Shown in pieces: positions 1-8,529 of a stretch of 64,000 nt of DNA. Both the position numbers and the translations under genes were made by a program. The notes under the pieces are model-generated. The model was not told where the DNA came from, did not search any database, and saw nothing but the letters and a program-made list of their open reading frames with translations. The first letter of the stretch is position 1, and every line of letters starts with the position of its first letter. Source of the stretch: Firm-04 sp964463355. Its GTDB lineage: Bacteria; Bacillota; Clostridia; Oscillospirales; Ruminococcaceae. The stretch covers positions 1-64,000 of the forward strand of contig CAYXBP010000007.1 of NCBI GenBank assembly GCA_964463355.1, given 5' to 3'.

Positions 1-60
1 ACCCTTGCTGGTTGTAAGGTTTTACCCGACCAATTATATTGTAACAGGAGGAAAAAATGA
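1..60 (+). CDS. Possible 3' end of an upstream gene (partial)
   Basis: Frame 1 is open from the window edge to a TGA at 58-60 and encodes only 19 residues. The TGA overlaps the ATG at 57-59 in an ATGA arrangement, and the SD of the next gene lies inside this frame. That is the usual shape of translational coupling in this genome. Too little is visible to name the protein, and the frame could be open by chance. Confidence 0.25.
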   Translation, partial: TLAGCKVLPDQLYCNRRKK

Positions 61-879
61 AGCAATTTCTTTTGATCATGCATCAAGTGCGACGTTTCAT
101 TCATGCCCACCGTACATTTTATATATTTTTTATCTTGACTCAATGTGATGCCAGGAATATCAAAAGAAATTGATATTAAGGGATGTATGCCTGATCTGTG
201 TTATATTCCAGTGTTGAATTCTTGGTATATGGACGGTTCCATTGACGATAACTTTTATCAAGTTTTTGATTTAAAAACCAGCAGCACCGCTTATGTTCTA
301 ATGCCACAGAGCCAATGGGATATGTTAAATTACCCAGGAGAATTAAACAAAGCTGGCGGTTGCATTGTAACCCCTACTTCTCCGCTTACCAATGAGCAAC
401 GGGAAAACAACGAAAAAGTGTTCAGAGATTGCGCGCATCCTGAAATTGAACTTTCCTTATTGAAGGAACGTGCTGAAGCTGATCTGGAAAAAAATACAAA
501 TCGTTTTCTGCCACTATTATTGGTTCAATTCTTTATTACAATATTTGGTATTGTTTGTGCAACAGCAATGCAAACTCTGCAAGAGCGATCTGTCACAGCC
601 GTCTATTTCTTGTGCGGTATGCAGCAAAGGCAACGAACTATTTTGTCTGTTTGGCAAGCAATGTGTTTGGTTACTGTTAGTAGTGGGTGGATATTGATCG
701 TCTACATTATAACCAAAATACTTGGTTTACACGCTAACTATGGCTTCCAATTCCGATGGAACAACTTACTGGTCAGTGCGATTCTAATGATAGTGATCGT
801 CATTAGCAGCATGCTAAGCAATTATTTTGTCAATCGTGCAGCAAATCCAATTACCCTGCTAAGGAGGCAACAGACATGA
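57..879 (+). pseudogene. Decayed FtsX/MacB-type ABC permease (internal deletion plus frameshift)
   Basis: A perfect start (ATG at 57 after AGGAGG at 46-51) opens a basic N-terminus running into a first membrane segment (FYIFFILTQ). That frame then stops at 171-173. The remainder is in another frame, open from about 139 to 879. It carries part of the extracytoplasmic domain, three C-terminal membrane segments and an FtsX-like tail ending NPITLLRR. FtsX-family permeases are usually near 400 residues or more; here the two pieces give about 280, and the first membrane helix is cut short. I infer a deletion of roughly 100 codons together with loss of frame near position 140. A GTG-ATG at 145 could restart translation, but no SD precedes it. 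The stop overlaps the ATPase gene, so the pair was once a coupled exporter or peptide-resistance transporter. Confidence 0.7.
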
Positions 880-1541
880 TCCAACTGGGACAAATTTGTA
901 AAACATACGCCAAAGGCAAACCGAACGCCGTGCAGGCGTTGAAGAATGTTTCACTTCACATCGGTGAAGGCGAATTGGTCGCAATTATTGGAAAATCTGG
1001 CTCTGGCAAAACAACCTTGTTAAATATCATTGGATGCATTGATTCTTTTGATCAAGGTAAGTATTTGTTAAATGGGCAGGATATATCTAAGAAGAGGGAT
1101 GTTGCGCTTTCCAAAATACGAAACCGTGAGATTGGTATCGTTGTGCAGGATTTTGCTTTGATTCAGAGTGATACCGCCTTGGACAATGTGATGCTGCCAT
1201 TCTATTTTGACAGTTCCGTTTCTCTAAAGTCTGCTAAACCAAAGGCACTGGCAGCACTGCAATCAGTTGGCTTAGAAGAATTAGCAAACAAATCGGTGAA
1301 TCAGTTATCGGGCGGACAAAAACAACGTGTAGCCATCGCAAGAGCGATTGTTCATGCACCTTCTGTGCTTCTTGCGGATGAGCCTACTGGTGCTTTGGAT
1401 TCCAAAACCGCTGTAGAGATTATGGATGTATTCAAGCAACTTAGCGAACAAGGAAAAACAATTATTATTGTTACCCATGACTTGAGCATTGCAAATCAGT
1501 GTGATCGCATTATTGAGATCAGTGATGGCGTAATCGTATAG
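876..1541 (+). CDS. ABC transporter ATP-binding protein (MacB/LolD-like)
   Basis: This 221-residue cytoplasmic ATPase has Walker A GKSGSGKTT (about residues 38-46), a Q-loop VVQDF, the signature LSGGQKQRVAIARA, Walker B LLADEPTGALD and the switch histidine in IVTHD. Length and motifs match the MacB/LolD/BceA group, which power FtsX-type permeases. Its ATG overlaps the stop of the upstream permease (ATGA at 876-879), so the two were translated together. That permease is broken, so the ATPase either serves a permease elsewhere or is itself becoming redundant. The substrate is unknown; relatives handle antimicrobial peptides or lipoproteins. A strong hairpin follows the stop. No decay is visible in this gene. 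Confidence 0.93.
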   Translation: MIQLGQICKTYAKGKPNAVQALKNVSLHIGEGELVAIIGKSGSGKTTLLNIIGCIDSFDQGKYLLNGQDISKKRDVALSKIRNREIGIVVQDFALIQSDTALDNVMLPFYFDSSVSLKSAKPKALAALQSVGLEELANKSVNQLSGGQKQRVAIARAIVHAPSVLLADEPTGALDSKTAVEIMDVFKQLSEQGKTIIIVTHDLSIANQCDRIIEISDGVIV

Positions 1542-1550
1542 TAACAAAAG

Positions 1551-1584
1551 AAAAGGCTATGCAATTAGAACTGCATAGCCTTTT
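1551..1584. terminator. Bidirectional rho-independent terminator
   Basis: A 13-bp perfect stem (1551-1563 with 1572-1584) has an 8-base loop. It starts with AAAA and ends with TTTT, so it can stop transcripts from both sides. It separates the ABC ATPase from the convergent CotH gene. Confidence 0.85.
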
Positions 1585-1598
1585 TGGTTTATGTATTG

Positions 1599-3968
1599 CT
1601 ATTTCAGCAACGCATCCAGATATTGCAGTGCATACTGCGCACGATTCTGATAGAATGCGTGTATGGTTTGGATAGAGGCATCATACTGCCCAACCAGCGT
1701 TTCGCCCCAACCACCGTGAAAGCGCCGCCATGTGGTAAAGGTTGCCTCTCTCTGCGATCCGGCATAGGAATCAATAATCGATTTTACACGGTTATTATAA
1801 TCAAAAGTATTTGCTACATGGTAGCGATAATTCTCCGCAAAATCCGATGCAAATGTTTCGTTTTCCATTAGCTTATAGAACAGCGCGCCGATGTTTTTCC
1901 AAGTTTCATTCTTACACATATGACTCAACGAATCATACGAATACTGCGTTTCACTGCTACCGTACAACCCTGCGGAATACTCGGTATCATACAGCATATA
2001 ACGCCATTTTCCGTCACCATAGGCATTGCCTTCCACAGCAGTATTGCATCTCCAGAGTTGCCAGTTATTGGTACCCGATTCATGACACCAATCCCAGTTG
2101 CAAATATAAGTCTCCAGTGTGATGTAATCCATAAAGCTAGCGATATCAATGGTATCGCACACACGCTGATAGTTCTCTGCCACTCGCATATCGGCGGTCA
2201 TCGCCCAATTGTAAAAATCAATATACGATTGCCCTATGGCTGCGTCACCTTCAATTTCACCATTTTTGATGGTTGTAACATTCTTTTTATCAATGCCGTA
2301 ATGGGACTCTACATACGAATCTTCAAGGCGTTCCTTCAAAGAGTAGAACCCCCAGAACTCGCCATCAAGAAACACGATACACTGCTGTGAAGCCTGCACC
2401 GACAAATGCATGTCCGCCGCCAAATCCTGCGCGATCTCATCACGCATTTTTGCATCACTGATATCATTGCCGTGGTTACGGAGCGTCACCTTATCAAACT
2501 CTGTGATGGGCTTGCCATTTTCATCAGTCAACGCGTCAAAGAAGGCATATTTCATAGTAGAGGAGCCATACTCGCTTCTTGCATACAGGCGCAGGCTCTT
2601 TTGTGCATTGCTGCGCGTTGCATTGCCTGCGATACGAATCCCGACGCTGCCCTCATACGCCAACACGCCACCCTCAAACACCTGAATATCAGCAGGACGC
2701 TCCCATTCCGCACCGCTTTGATTGTAATTAGTAGGATTGCGCAAATCCCAAGCTGAGTAGGTAGGATCATACTCGGCACTATTTTTCCATCTGTAATAGG
2801 TATTGCCGACTACATAAATGCCCGTATTTTCATCAAAGAAATTAGCGGGATCTGTTGCAATGGAGATGACTTTCATATTATTGTAGTACGCTGCCGTTTT
2901 GCCAATATAGTAGCTCTTGGTCACAATATTACTGTAATTGCCGTCAGCATCCACGCAAACAGCACGAATTATGTGGCCCTTATCCACATTAAAGTTCGGG
3001 TCGGAATCGTCATAAAGTGAAACATCCTTGCCAATACCAATTCGATTTGCCTGATTGGTATTGTTGTTTATGTGAAGCATGCCATTGTATGTTTGCGCGG
3101 TTGCAGAGTTTGTTGGATCGGTGCCATCAATGGTGTACCGAATGGTGCAGCCCTCAGTACTTGTGATTGAAAGCTGAAATTCCGTATCATAAAAACCGCT
3201 TTCCTGCGAAAAAGCTGGTTCTGCCACTGAAACAATCTTTTGGGCAGTATCATTGCTGGCGAGAGGTGTGGGCGTTAGCTCACAAAAATTTGCAGAGCCG
3301 TTGGCATATCGCCCATAAGTGATGTCGGTGGTGGCAGCGGGTACAACTACCATATCTACCATGCCCGAAATGGGGTGGGTCAGGTACACCGTTTCACCAG
3401 AGGCACTGATCTTAAACGCCCCGTGATGCTCACTTGGGTCGCTACTGGTAAGACCGCCGTCGCAGCAAATCAGCAGATAGCCATGCGCTGGCACCACAGT
3501 ACCCTTTGGAAAGGTATATTTGAATAAATCCGTTGCGCTGTCTGAAATACCGCAGCCACTGATGTTCATATCAGCATCGGTACTATTGTACAACTCGATC
3601 CAGTCTGGCTTCCGTCCATCCGCATCCAACCAGCTTTTTTTATTGGATGCGCACACCTCGTTGATGAGCAATCCCGTCATATCGGCAGCGGACAACTCTC
3701 CCAGCAGCATTGCCTTGAGCATGGATAGATCTACAGCGTTAATACAGCCATCTGCCGATACATCTGCATTCACGGAAATGGTAACATCCATCGCGGTCAG
3801 ATATCTGGTCAGCTTGACCACATCGGCGATGCTGACAACGCCATTCTCGTCTACATCACCTGGCAAGCTGATTTGTGTCGCTCTTGCATCGGCAGCTGTC
3901 AGCAGCGGCACGGTAGCACAAAGCAGCGCGCCCATAGCTGTGATGGCACATTTTTTCTTGATTTTCAT
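1599..3968 (-). CDS. Secreted dockerin-bearing CotH-like protein
   Basis: The 789-residue protein has a signal peptide (residues 1-30, MKIKKK then a hydrophobic stretch to ADA). A type I dockerin follows at about 35-92, with two calcium loops, DVDENGVVSIAD and DVSADGCINAVD. Next come a lamin-tail-like domain (about 97-205, INEVCASN, DWIELYN), a chitobiase-like beta segment (about 255-300, IRYTIDGTDPT), and a CotH domain over the C-terminal half (RIAGNATRSNAQKSLRLYA, FLDGEFWGFYSLKE). CotH is known as an atypical protein kinase of the Bacillus spore coat; dockerin-bearing CotH proteins are known from cellulosome-forming ruminococci. The dockerin sits at the N-terminus and should dock the protein to a cohesin scaffold. 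The substrate is unknown. The start is set by GAGAGGG eight bases upstream, and a consensus-like promoter lies at 4049-4077. Confidence 0.9.
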   Translation of the reverse strand: MKIKKKCAITAMGALLCATVPLLTAADARATQISLPGDVDENGVVSIADVVKLTRYLTAMDVTISVNADVSADGCINAVDLSMLKAMLLGELSAADMTGLLINEVCASNKKSWLDADGRKPDWIELYNSTDADMNISGCGISDSATDLFKYTFPKGTVVPAHGYLLICCDGGLTSSDPSEHHGAFKISASGETVYLTHPISGMVDMVVVPAATTDITYGRYANGSANFCELTPTPLASNDTAQKIVSVAEPAFSQESGFYDTEFQLSITSTEGCTIRYTIDGTDPTNSATAQTYNGMLHINNNTNQANRIGIGKDVSLYDDSDPNFNVDKGHIIRAVCVDADGNYSNIVTKSYYIGKTAAYYNNMKVISIATDPANFFDENTGIYVVGNTYYRWKNSAEYDPTYSAWDLRNPTNYNQSGAEWERPADIQVFEGGVLAYEGSVGIRIAGNATRSNAQKSLRLYARSEYGSSTMKYAFFDALTDENGKPITEFDKVTLRNHGNDISDAKMRDEIAQDLAADMHLSVQASQQCIVFLDGEFWGFYSLKERLEDSYVESHYGIDKKNVTTIKNGEIEGDAAIGQSYIDFYNWAMTADMRVAENYQRVCDTIDIASFMDYITLETYICNWDWCHESGTNNWQLWRCNTAVEGNAYGDGKWRYMLYDTEYSAGLYGSSETQYSYDSLSHMCKNETWKNIGALFYKLMENETFASDFAENYRYHVANTFDYNNRVKSIIDSYAGSQREATFTTWRRFHGGWGETLVGQYDASIQTIHAFYQNRAQYALQYLDALLK

Positions 3969-4048
3969 TGCAAAGCCCTCTCAAAATGTTTCCCTCTTCA
4001 CAGTATCCGTATTGCCATGTACACGCACCACGAATACCCTTATATGTC

Positions 4049-4077
4049 ATGATAACATATCCGATGGGAAAAGTCAA
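4049..4077 (-). promoter_or_regulatory. Sigma-A-type promoter of the CotH gene
   Basis: On the minus strand TTGACT and TATCAT are separated by exactly 17 bases. The predicted start point leaves a leader of about 70 bases before the CotH ATG. The rest of the gap 3969-4214 holds no convincing gene. Confidence 0.65.
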
Positions 4078-4214
4078 GCATAATTCGCTTTGTTTTTGTG
4101 CAGATATGCCTGATTTCTGCACATATTCGCATGAATTGTAATCAATCATGTCTGACAGCACCTCCTCTTGATACCGCAAACGGCTTGCTTGATACGAACG
4201 CATTACATAGCAAA

Positions 4215-4610
4215 TCACAATTCCATGTGACAGATATCGCCAAGAAAAATCGTAGTACCGTCCGTCATTTTCAATTGTTGCGATTCCATATCCAAAAAAC
4301 GGAATCGTCCTGTGCGGCAGACATATGTGCCTCCTGCTTTGCGCGCATCGGGAACAAAATAGGTAACGGTAATCAGCGGCTGCCGCTGCTCTTGCAATTG
4401 GCGAAATGCTTGATTCAACGCACTCTGCTCATCCTCAGTCAACGTGGGACGCACCTCCACCCAACGAGCAGTTTCTGCAATATTTTCCTCATAGCCTGTC
4501 AATGCTTGAAATGCACCGAACTGCGCCGCGCGCTCCATGTTACTCATGGGCTGATGCTTTGCAGAGCGATGTCGCTGACGATATAGCAAATCAGAATATC
4601 GTTCGTTCAC
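4215..4610 (-). CDS. YolD-like protein
   Basis: This 131-residue protein carries the YolD-family core near its N-terminus (SNMERAAQFGAFQALTGYEE, about residues 23-42). In Bacilli YolD-like proteins are encoded next to UvrX/YqjW-type Y-family polymerases and are thought to help them, as UmuD partners UmuC; the mechanism is not settled. The same pairing holds here: the ATG overlaps the polymerase stop (4607-4610), giving translational coupling, and both genes depend on the LexA-controlled promoter at 6137-6165. No membrane segment or signal peptide is seen. The family call is firm; the biochemical role is inferred from context. Confidence 0.85.
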   Translation of the reverse strand: MNERYSDLLYRQRHRSAKHQPMSNMERAAQFGAFQALTGYEENIAETARWVEVRPTLTEDEQSALNQAFRQLQEQRQPLITVTYFVPDARKAGGTYVCRTGRFRFLDMESQQLKMTDGTTIFLGDICHMEL

Positions 4611-6088
4611 GCTTTATGCCCTCCTACCTGACCATTTCGCTCAATAGTAGTCGCACCTTCCAACAGATTCATGCCTTTTAAGATCGCATTTTTGCCATAA
4701 CGATGTTGAATATTCAGCATTGCCTTTTGCAGCGCAGATTCCTCACGTTCTGCCTGCATTTCCTGCTCCCATTTTGCCTGCTGCACTGCTGTATTCTCCC
4801 AAAGTCCCAGTTGCAAACTGTTTTCCTGTGGCGCATCTTGCCAATTTACCACATGATCGGCGATCACATATATACGGCGCGCCAAAAGGCGTTCGTCCAC
4901 GATCTGTACATATAGCTGCATCATAGCAGCCACAATTTTACGTGTTGATGCAGTATATCTACCTAGTGGCATAGTACCATGTGCCTGTTTGGGCAGCTTT
5001 CTGCCATAACGATCTTCCGTCATAATGCCATGATAATCTTTGGGCACGCCAGTATGGTCATAGCCTACAGTCAGCACGATCTTATCAGTCACCAGTCCCT
5101 TTTCCACAAGATCCAGCACCAGCAATTCGCTCATTTCACGGACGATCAGCTGCGCTTTCTGATAATGATACGGACAGGAAAGAACCTGTCCTCTGCTAAT
5201 GCTTTGCACCTTCGGCTGATAGGAACGAATATCTGCAATGGTGCATGGCTCATAGCCCCACGCATGATCAATCAGCAATTCTGCATTGACTCCAAACACC
5301 CGGTACAACATTTCTTCATCATACTCAGAACGCTCAGCAACATCTCCCATCGTATACATGTGATTCAATTCCAACTTTTTGGCGATACCCTTACCCACAC
5401 GCCAAAAATCCGTTAGCGGGCGGTGCTGCCATAATGTCTTTCGATATGAAATCTCATCCAACGCAGCAATACGCACGCCATCCTTGTCAGGCGGCATCCG
5501 CTTGGCAACAATATCCATGGCAACCTTTGCAAGATATAGATTCGTACCGATACCTGCTGTTGCAGTGATCCCCGTTTCCGCCAAAACTGCACGAATCATA
5601 CGCAGCGCAAGAACACGAGGTGTACAATGATAGGTTTCCAGATACGCAGTTACATCCATAAAAACTTCATCCACCGAATAAACATGAATATCTTCGGGCG
5701 CGATGAAACGCAGGTAGATCTCATAAATCTGCGTGCTGACTGCCATATAACGCGCCATTTGTGGCGATGCAATGATATAGTCGATCTCCAATGAAGAATC
5801 CCGTTGCAAATCGGGGGCATGATAACTTTTTCCTGTAAATGCTCCAGTTGGCAAATGGTACAAGCGATCACGATTGGCCTTGCTCACCTGCTGCACCACC
5901 TCAAACAGACGTGGTCTGCCAGGCACCCCAATGGCTTTTAATGACGGCGTAACCGCAAGGCAGATGGTTTTCTCTGTTTTGCTCTCATCCGCCACCACAA
6001 GATTCGTCGTCAGAGGATCCAAGCCTCGGTCGATACAGGCAACAGATGCGTAAAATGACTTCAGATCAATAGCGATGTAGTAGCGCAT
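4607..6088 (-). CDS. Y-family DNA polymerase, UvrX/UmuC-like (error-prone translesion synthesis)
   Basis: The 493-residue protein starts with the Y-family catalytic motif (YYIAIDLKSFYASVAC, first carboxylate in AIDLKSF). The second motif is YSVDEVFMDVT near residue 140, followed by TATAGIGTNLYLAKVA and thumb and little-finger regions. The FYASVAC form and length near 490 fit the UvrX/UmuC branch better than short DinB (about 350). It copies damaged DNA with low fidelity in the SOS response. Regulation is unusually clear: a TTGACA-N17-TATAAT promoter is followed by two tandem GAACNNNNGTTC Cheo boxes (6110-6121, 6123-6134). The downstream partner is a YolD-like gene overlapping by four bases. 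The ORF is intact with its catalytic acids. Confidence 0.93.
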   Translation of the reverse strand: MRYYIAIDLKSFYASVACIDRGLDPLTTNLVVADESKTEKTICLAVTPSLKAIGVPGRPRLFEVVQQVSKANRDRLYHLPTGAFTGKSYHAPDLQRDSSLEIDYIIASPQMARYMAVSTQIYEIYLRFIAPEDIHVYSVDEVFMDVTAYLETYHCTPRVLALRMIRAVLAETGITATAGIGTNLYLAKVAMDIVAKRMPPDKDGVRIAALDEISYRKTLWQHRPLTDFWRVGKGIAKKLELNHMYTMGDVAERSEYDEEMLYRVFGVNAELLIDHAWGYEPCTIADIRSYQPKVQSISRGQVLSCPYHYQKAQLIVREMSELLVLDLVEKGLVTDKIVLTVGYDHTGVPKDYHGIMTEDRYGRKLPKQAHGTMPLGRYTASTRKIVAAMMQLYVQIVDERLLARRIYVIADHVVNWQDAPQENSLQLGLWENTAVQQAKWEQEMQAEREESALQKAMLNIQHRYGKNAILKGMNLLEGATTIERNGQVGGHKA

Positions 6089-6109
6089 GATGCTTTACCC
6101 CGTAATCAA

Positions 6110-6134
6110 GAACAAATGTTCAGAACTTATGTTC
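6110..6134. promoter_or_regulatory. Two tandem LexA (DinR) Cheo boxes
   Basis: GAACAAATGTTC (6110-6121) and GAACTTATGTTC (6123-6134) are two perfect GAACNNNNGTTC palindromes one base apart, just downstream of the -10 of the UvrX promoter. This is the Gram-positive LexA operator core. Bound repressor should block initiation until RecA-driven LexA cleavage. Confidence 0.9.
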
Positions 6135-6136
6135 CT

Positions 6137-6165
6137 ATTATAGCACACATCACGCGGACTGTCAA
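6137..6165 (-). promoter_or_regulatory. Consensus sigma-A promoter of the uvrX-yolD operon
   Basis: On the minus strand TTGACA (6165-6160) and TATAAT (6142-6137) are both perfect and spaced 17 bases. Such a strong promoter fits a gene kept silent by a strong operator. Confidence 0.9.
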
Positions 6166-6256
6166 TAGTAATTTTTGGAAAAGATGGGGCAGAAAAAGCA
6201 CATACACAATATCCTGCTGAAACGGACGCTGCATATCGATAGGCTTATAACGAAAA

Positions 6257-7015
6257 TCATCCTAAGAACCGCTCGTATTGTACGATCAGGTTGCCTTTAC
6301 GAGTCTTCCCCTTAATGCCCGTAAAACGAAACTTCCCATAGCCACGCACAGAGATTTTATCGCCCTGCTTGAGATGCAGCCCAGTATTTTCGGTACAGCG
6401 TCCGTTAATGAAGATTCTGCCTGCATAAAACAACTGCTGACAATCGCTGCGTGACAAACAATATATTTTAGAGATAACACCATCTGCACGCTCTGAGGCA
6501 ACCTGTACCTCTCCTGCTTCGGTTGCCTGCGTAAAAGTAGCAGGAATCTCATCGGTTAACAGAGCGCGCACCGATGTATGACGAACACGCTCCAGAGAAC
6601 TGCAAAGATACGCGCTGATGGTTTCTGTACAAAACACATATGCGGAGGATTCTGATGTCATGATATCTCCAATTTCACTACGCTTGATACCCAGATGCAT
6701 GATTGCACCCAAGAAATCACGATGTGTCAGTACATCGGCAAATTTCTGCTGCAATGGCGCAATTCTGATGCAGACAATGGGAAAATCCTGCGTATAGCCG
6801 AATGCCTCTTCGCTTCCAAAACGGATCATGGTGCGGTCAGCATTGGGATGCCCGCCCCATACCGTATAGCCACAAGTTGGAATCTCATGGCGCATTTCCA
6901 GAAAATCCGAACGTTCCACTTCAGTTAAAAACGCCGTAAATGTATACTGATTTTTTCGGTTCGCGCTTTCTGCAAGATCAACAAAGCGTCGTTTCATCAT
7001 AGATTCTTTTTCCAT
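6257..7015 (-). CDS. ylmH: YlmH-type S4-domain RNA-binding protein
   Basis: With ATG at 7015 (SD GGAGGGA directly upstream) the protein has 252 residues, normal for YlmH. A longer frame exists but has no SD. The N-terminal two thirds match the YlmH-specific region (RFVDLAESANRKN, FTAFLTEVER, FGGY-like GGHPNADRTMIRFG). The C-terminal S4 RNA-binding domain covers about 180-245 (CRSDC-like LSRSDCQQLFYAGRIFING, GDKISVRGYGKF). YlmH sits in the ylm cell-division cluster of many Firmicutes and has been linked to rescue of stalled 50S subunits (RqcP2). Here it stands alone, after the terminator of the aminopeptidase gene, without sepF or divIVA. Confidence 0.9.
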   Translation of the reverse strand: MEKESMMKRRFVDLAESANRKNQYTFTAFLTEVERSDFLEMRHEIPTCGYTVWGGHPNADRTMIRFGSEEAFGYTQDFPIVCIRIAPLQQKFADVLTHRDFLGAIMHLGIKRSEIGDIMTSESSAYVFCTETISAYLCSSLERVRHTSVRALLTDEIPATFTQATEAGEVQVASERADGVISKIYCLSRSDCQQLFYAGRIFINGRCTENTGLHLKQGDKISVRGYGKFRFTGIKGKTRKGNLIVQYERFLG

Positions 7016-7060
7016 ATTCCCTCCATTACAATATAGTATTGTTTGCCATATTGAAGAAAA

Positions 7061-7102
7061 ATCGTTGGGTCGGACGGAATAATCTCTGCCTGACCCAACG
7101 AT
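7061..7102 (-). terminator. Rho-independent terminator after the M18 aminopeptidase gene
   Basis: An 11-bp perfect stem (7061-7071 with 7092-7102) is followed on the minus strand by TTTTTC. It closes the prfA to aminopeptidase operon, so ylmH needs its own, unidentified, promoter between here and 7015. Confidence 0.75.
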
Positions 7103-7119
7103 CAATTGTAAAGGATATT

Positions 7120-8514
7120 TCACTCGTAAAATGCGACACAAGCACGGTAGGTCATGTAAATATCCAGCTTGCTGACAACTTCCATGGGGGCATGCATGGA
7201 AAGCACAGGCACACCGATATCTACAGTATCAATGTTCAAATTTGCAAGATATGCAGCGACAGTACCACCGCCGCCCATATCCACCTTGCCCAGCTCTCCT
7301 GTCTGCCAAATAACGCCCTTGTCATCAAACAGGCGGCGTACAGTACCAACAAACTCCGCAGAAGCATCTGAAGAGCCGCTCTTGCCACGACTTCCGGTAT
7401 ACTTCATCATGCAAACGCCGTAGTTGAAATATGCACAATTGCGGCGGTCATTCACATCGGCAAAGGTAGGATCAAAAGCAGCGGTCACATCAGCGGAAAG
7501 ACACTGCGATGACGAGAACACGATATGCGCCTTGGTACCGCAAACATCGGCAAGATCCCGCATGAAATCGTGAAAATAAGAGGAACAAAGCCCCGTATTG
7601 CCGTCGCTGCCGATCTCCTCCTTATCGGTCAAGATCATCACGGCAGTCTGCTGCGGCGCGATGCAATCACAGATTGCCTGCAATGCAGGATAGGCACAAA
7701 CACGATCATCGTGACCATATGCACCGATCATGCTGCGATCAAAACCAAGATCACGTGCTGCACCAGCAGGCACCGCTTCCAACTCGGCAGAGAGCAAGTC
7801 TGCTTCGCTAATGCCGTACTTTTCATGAAGAATCTCCAACACACGCAATTTCACCAGATCTCCGCCTTCATCGCAGGCAACAGGTCTGGAACCGACCAGA
7901 AGATTCAGCTCCTCGCCACGGATGCCCTGACCAAGCGTGCGCGTAACCTGCTCGGTTGCCAGATGAGGCAACAGATCCGTCACGCAGAACACCGGATCAT
8001 TGATGTCTTCACCAATATTCACCGTCACTGTTTCACCATTGCGCTTAACAATTACGCCATGCAGTGCCAACGGGATAGTCGTCCACTGGTATTTTTTCAA
8101 TCCGCCGTAATAGTGGGTCTTCATCAACGCGAGTTCGTTATCCTCATAGAGAGGCACCTGTTTAAGATCCAGACGCGGGGAATCCAGATGCGCTGCGGTC
8201 AGGCGAATGCCCTCCGCAAGAGGTGCGGTACCGATCACAGCAGCAATCACAGCCTTGCCGCGATTGATTACATAAATTCGGTCTCCCGCCTTGACAGCGT
8301 CGCCTCTATGCCAAGAAGAAAAGCCCTTGCTCTCCAGAATTTTCACAGCGGCGGCGGTGGCTTCACGCTCAGTTTTACCTTCATTCAGGAACTGCTTATA
8401 GCCCTCACAAAACCGATCTGCGGCATCCACATCTTCTGTAGAGAGTCGCTTCGTTGCGTGTTCTTTTTCCATGAAAAGTTCTTTTTTTCTTGCCTTACAT
8501 TCTTCGGTTGTCAT
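7120..8514 (-). CDS. M18-family metallo-aminopeptidase
   Basis: The 464-residue protein carries the M18 ligand set: AAHLDSPRLDL near residue 130, then KEEIGSDGNTG, DVTAAFDPTF, and the C-terminal histidine in SMHAPMEVVSKLD. M18 enzymes are dinuclear-zinc, usually dodecameric cytosolic aminopeptidases that clear peptides. Length matches bacterial M18 proteins (430-470). ATG at 8514 has GGAGGT eight bases upstream. It is the last gene of the prfA, sua5-coaE, aminopeptidase run, 15 bases after the fusion gene, and ends at a terminator. The C-terminus is complete. The substrate preference (acidic or neutral N-terminal residues) cannot be read from sequence. Confidence 0.92.
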   Translation of the reverse strand: MTTEECKARKKELFMEKEHATKRLSTEDVDAADRFCEGYKQFLNEGKTEREATAAAVKILESKGFSSWHRGDAVKAGDRIYVINRGKAVIAAVIGTAPLAEGIRLTAAHLDSPRLDLKQVPLYEDNELALMKTHYYGGLKKYQWTTIPLALHGVIVKRNGETVTVNIGEDINDPVFCVTDLLPHLATEQVTRTLGQGIRGEELNLLVGSRPVACDEGGDLVKLRVLEILHEKYGISEADLLSAELEAVPAGAARDLGFDRSMIGAYGHDDRVCAYPALQAICDCIAPQQTAVMILTDKEEIGSDGNTGLCSSYFHDFMRDLADVCGTKAHIVFSSSQCLSADVTAAFDPTFADVNDRRNCAYFNYGVCMMKYTGSRGKSGSSDASAEFVGTVRRLFDDKGVIWQTGELGKVDMGGGGTVAAYLANLNIDTVDIGVPVLSMHAPMEVVSKLDIYMTYRACVAFYE

Positions 8515-8529
8515 ATTCTTATACCTCCA

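Noticed and set aside
145..879. Treating the open frame from GTG 145 as an intact permease gene
   Set aside because: No SD precedes it, it lacks the first helix, and an excellent start at 57 leads into the same gene in another frame.
3856..4149. Minus-strand small ORF (ATG 4149) with a good SD (GAGGAGGTG) upstream
   Set aside because: It runs through the CotH promoter and into the CotH coding sequence in another frame, and its protein has no recognised domain. The SD match alone is not enough.
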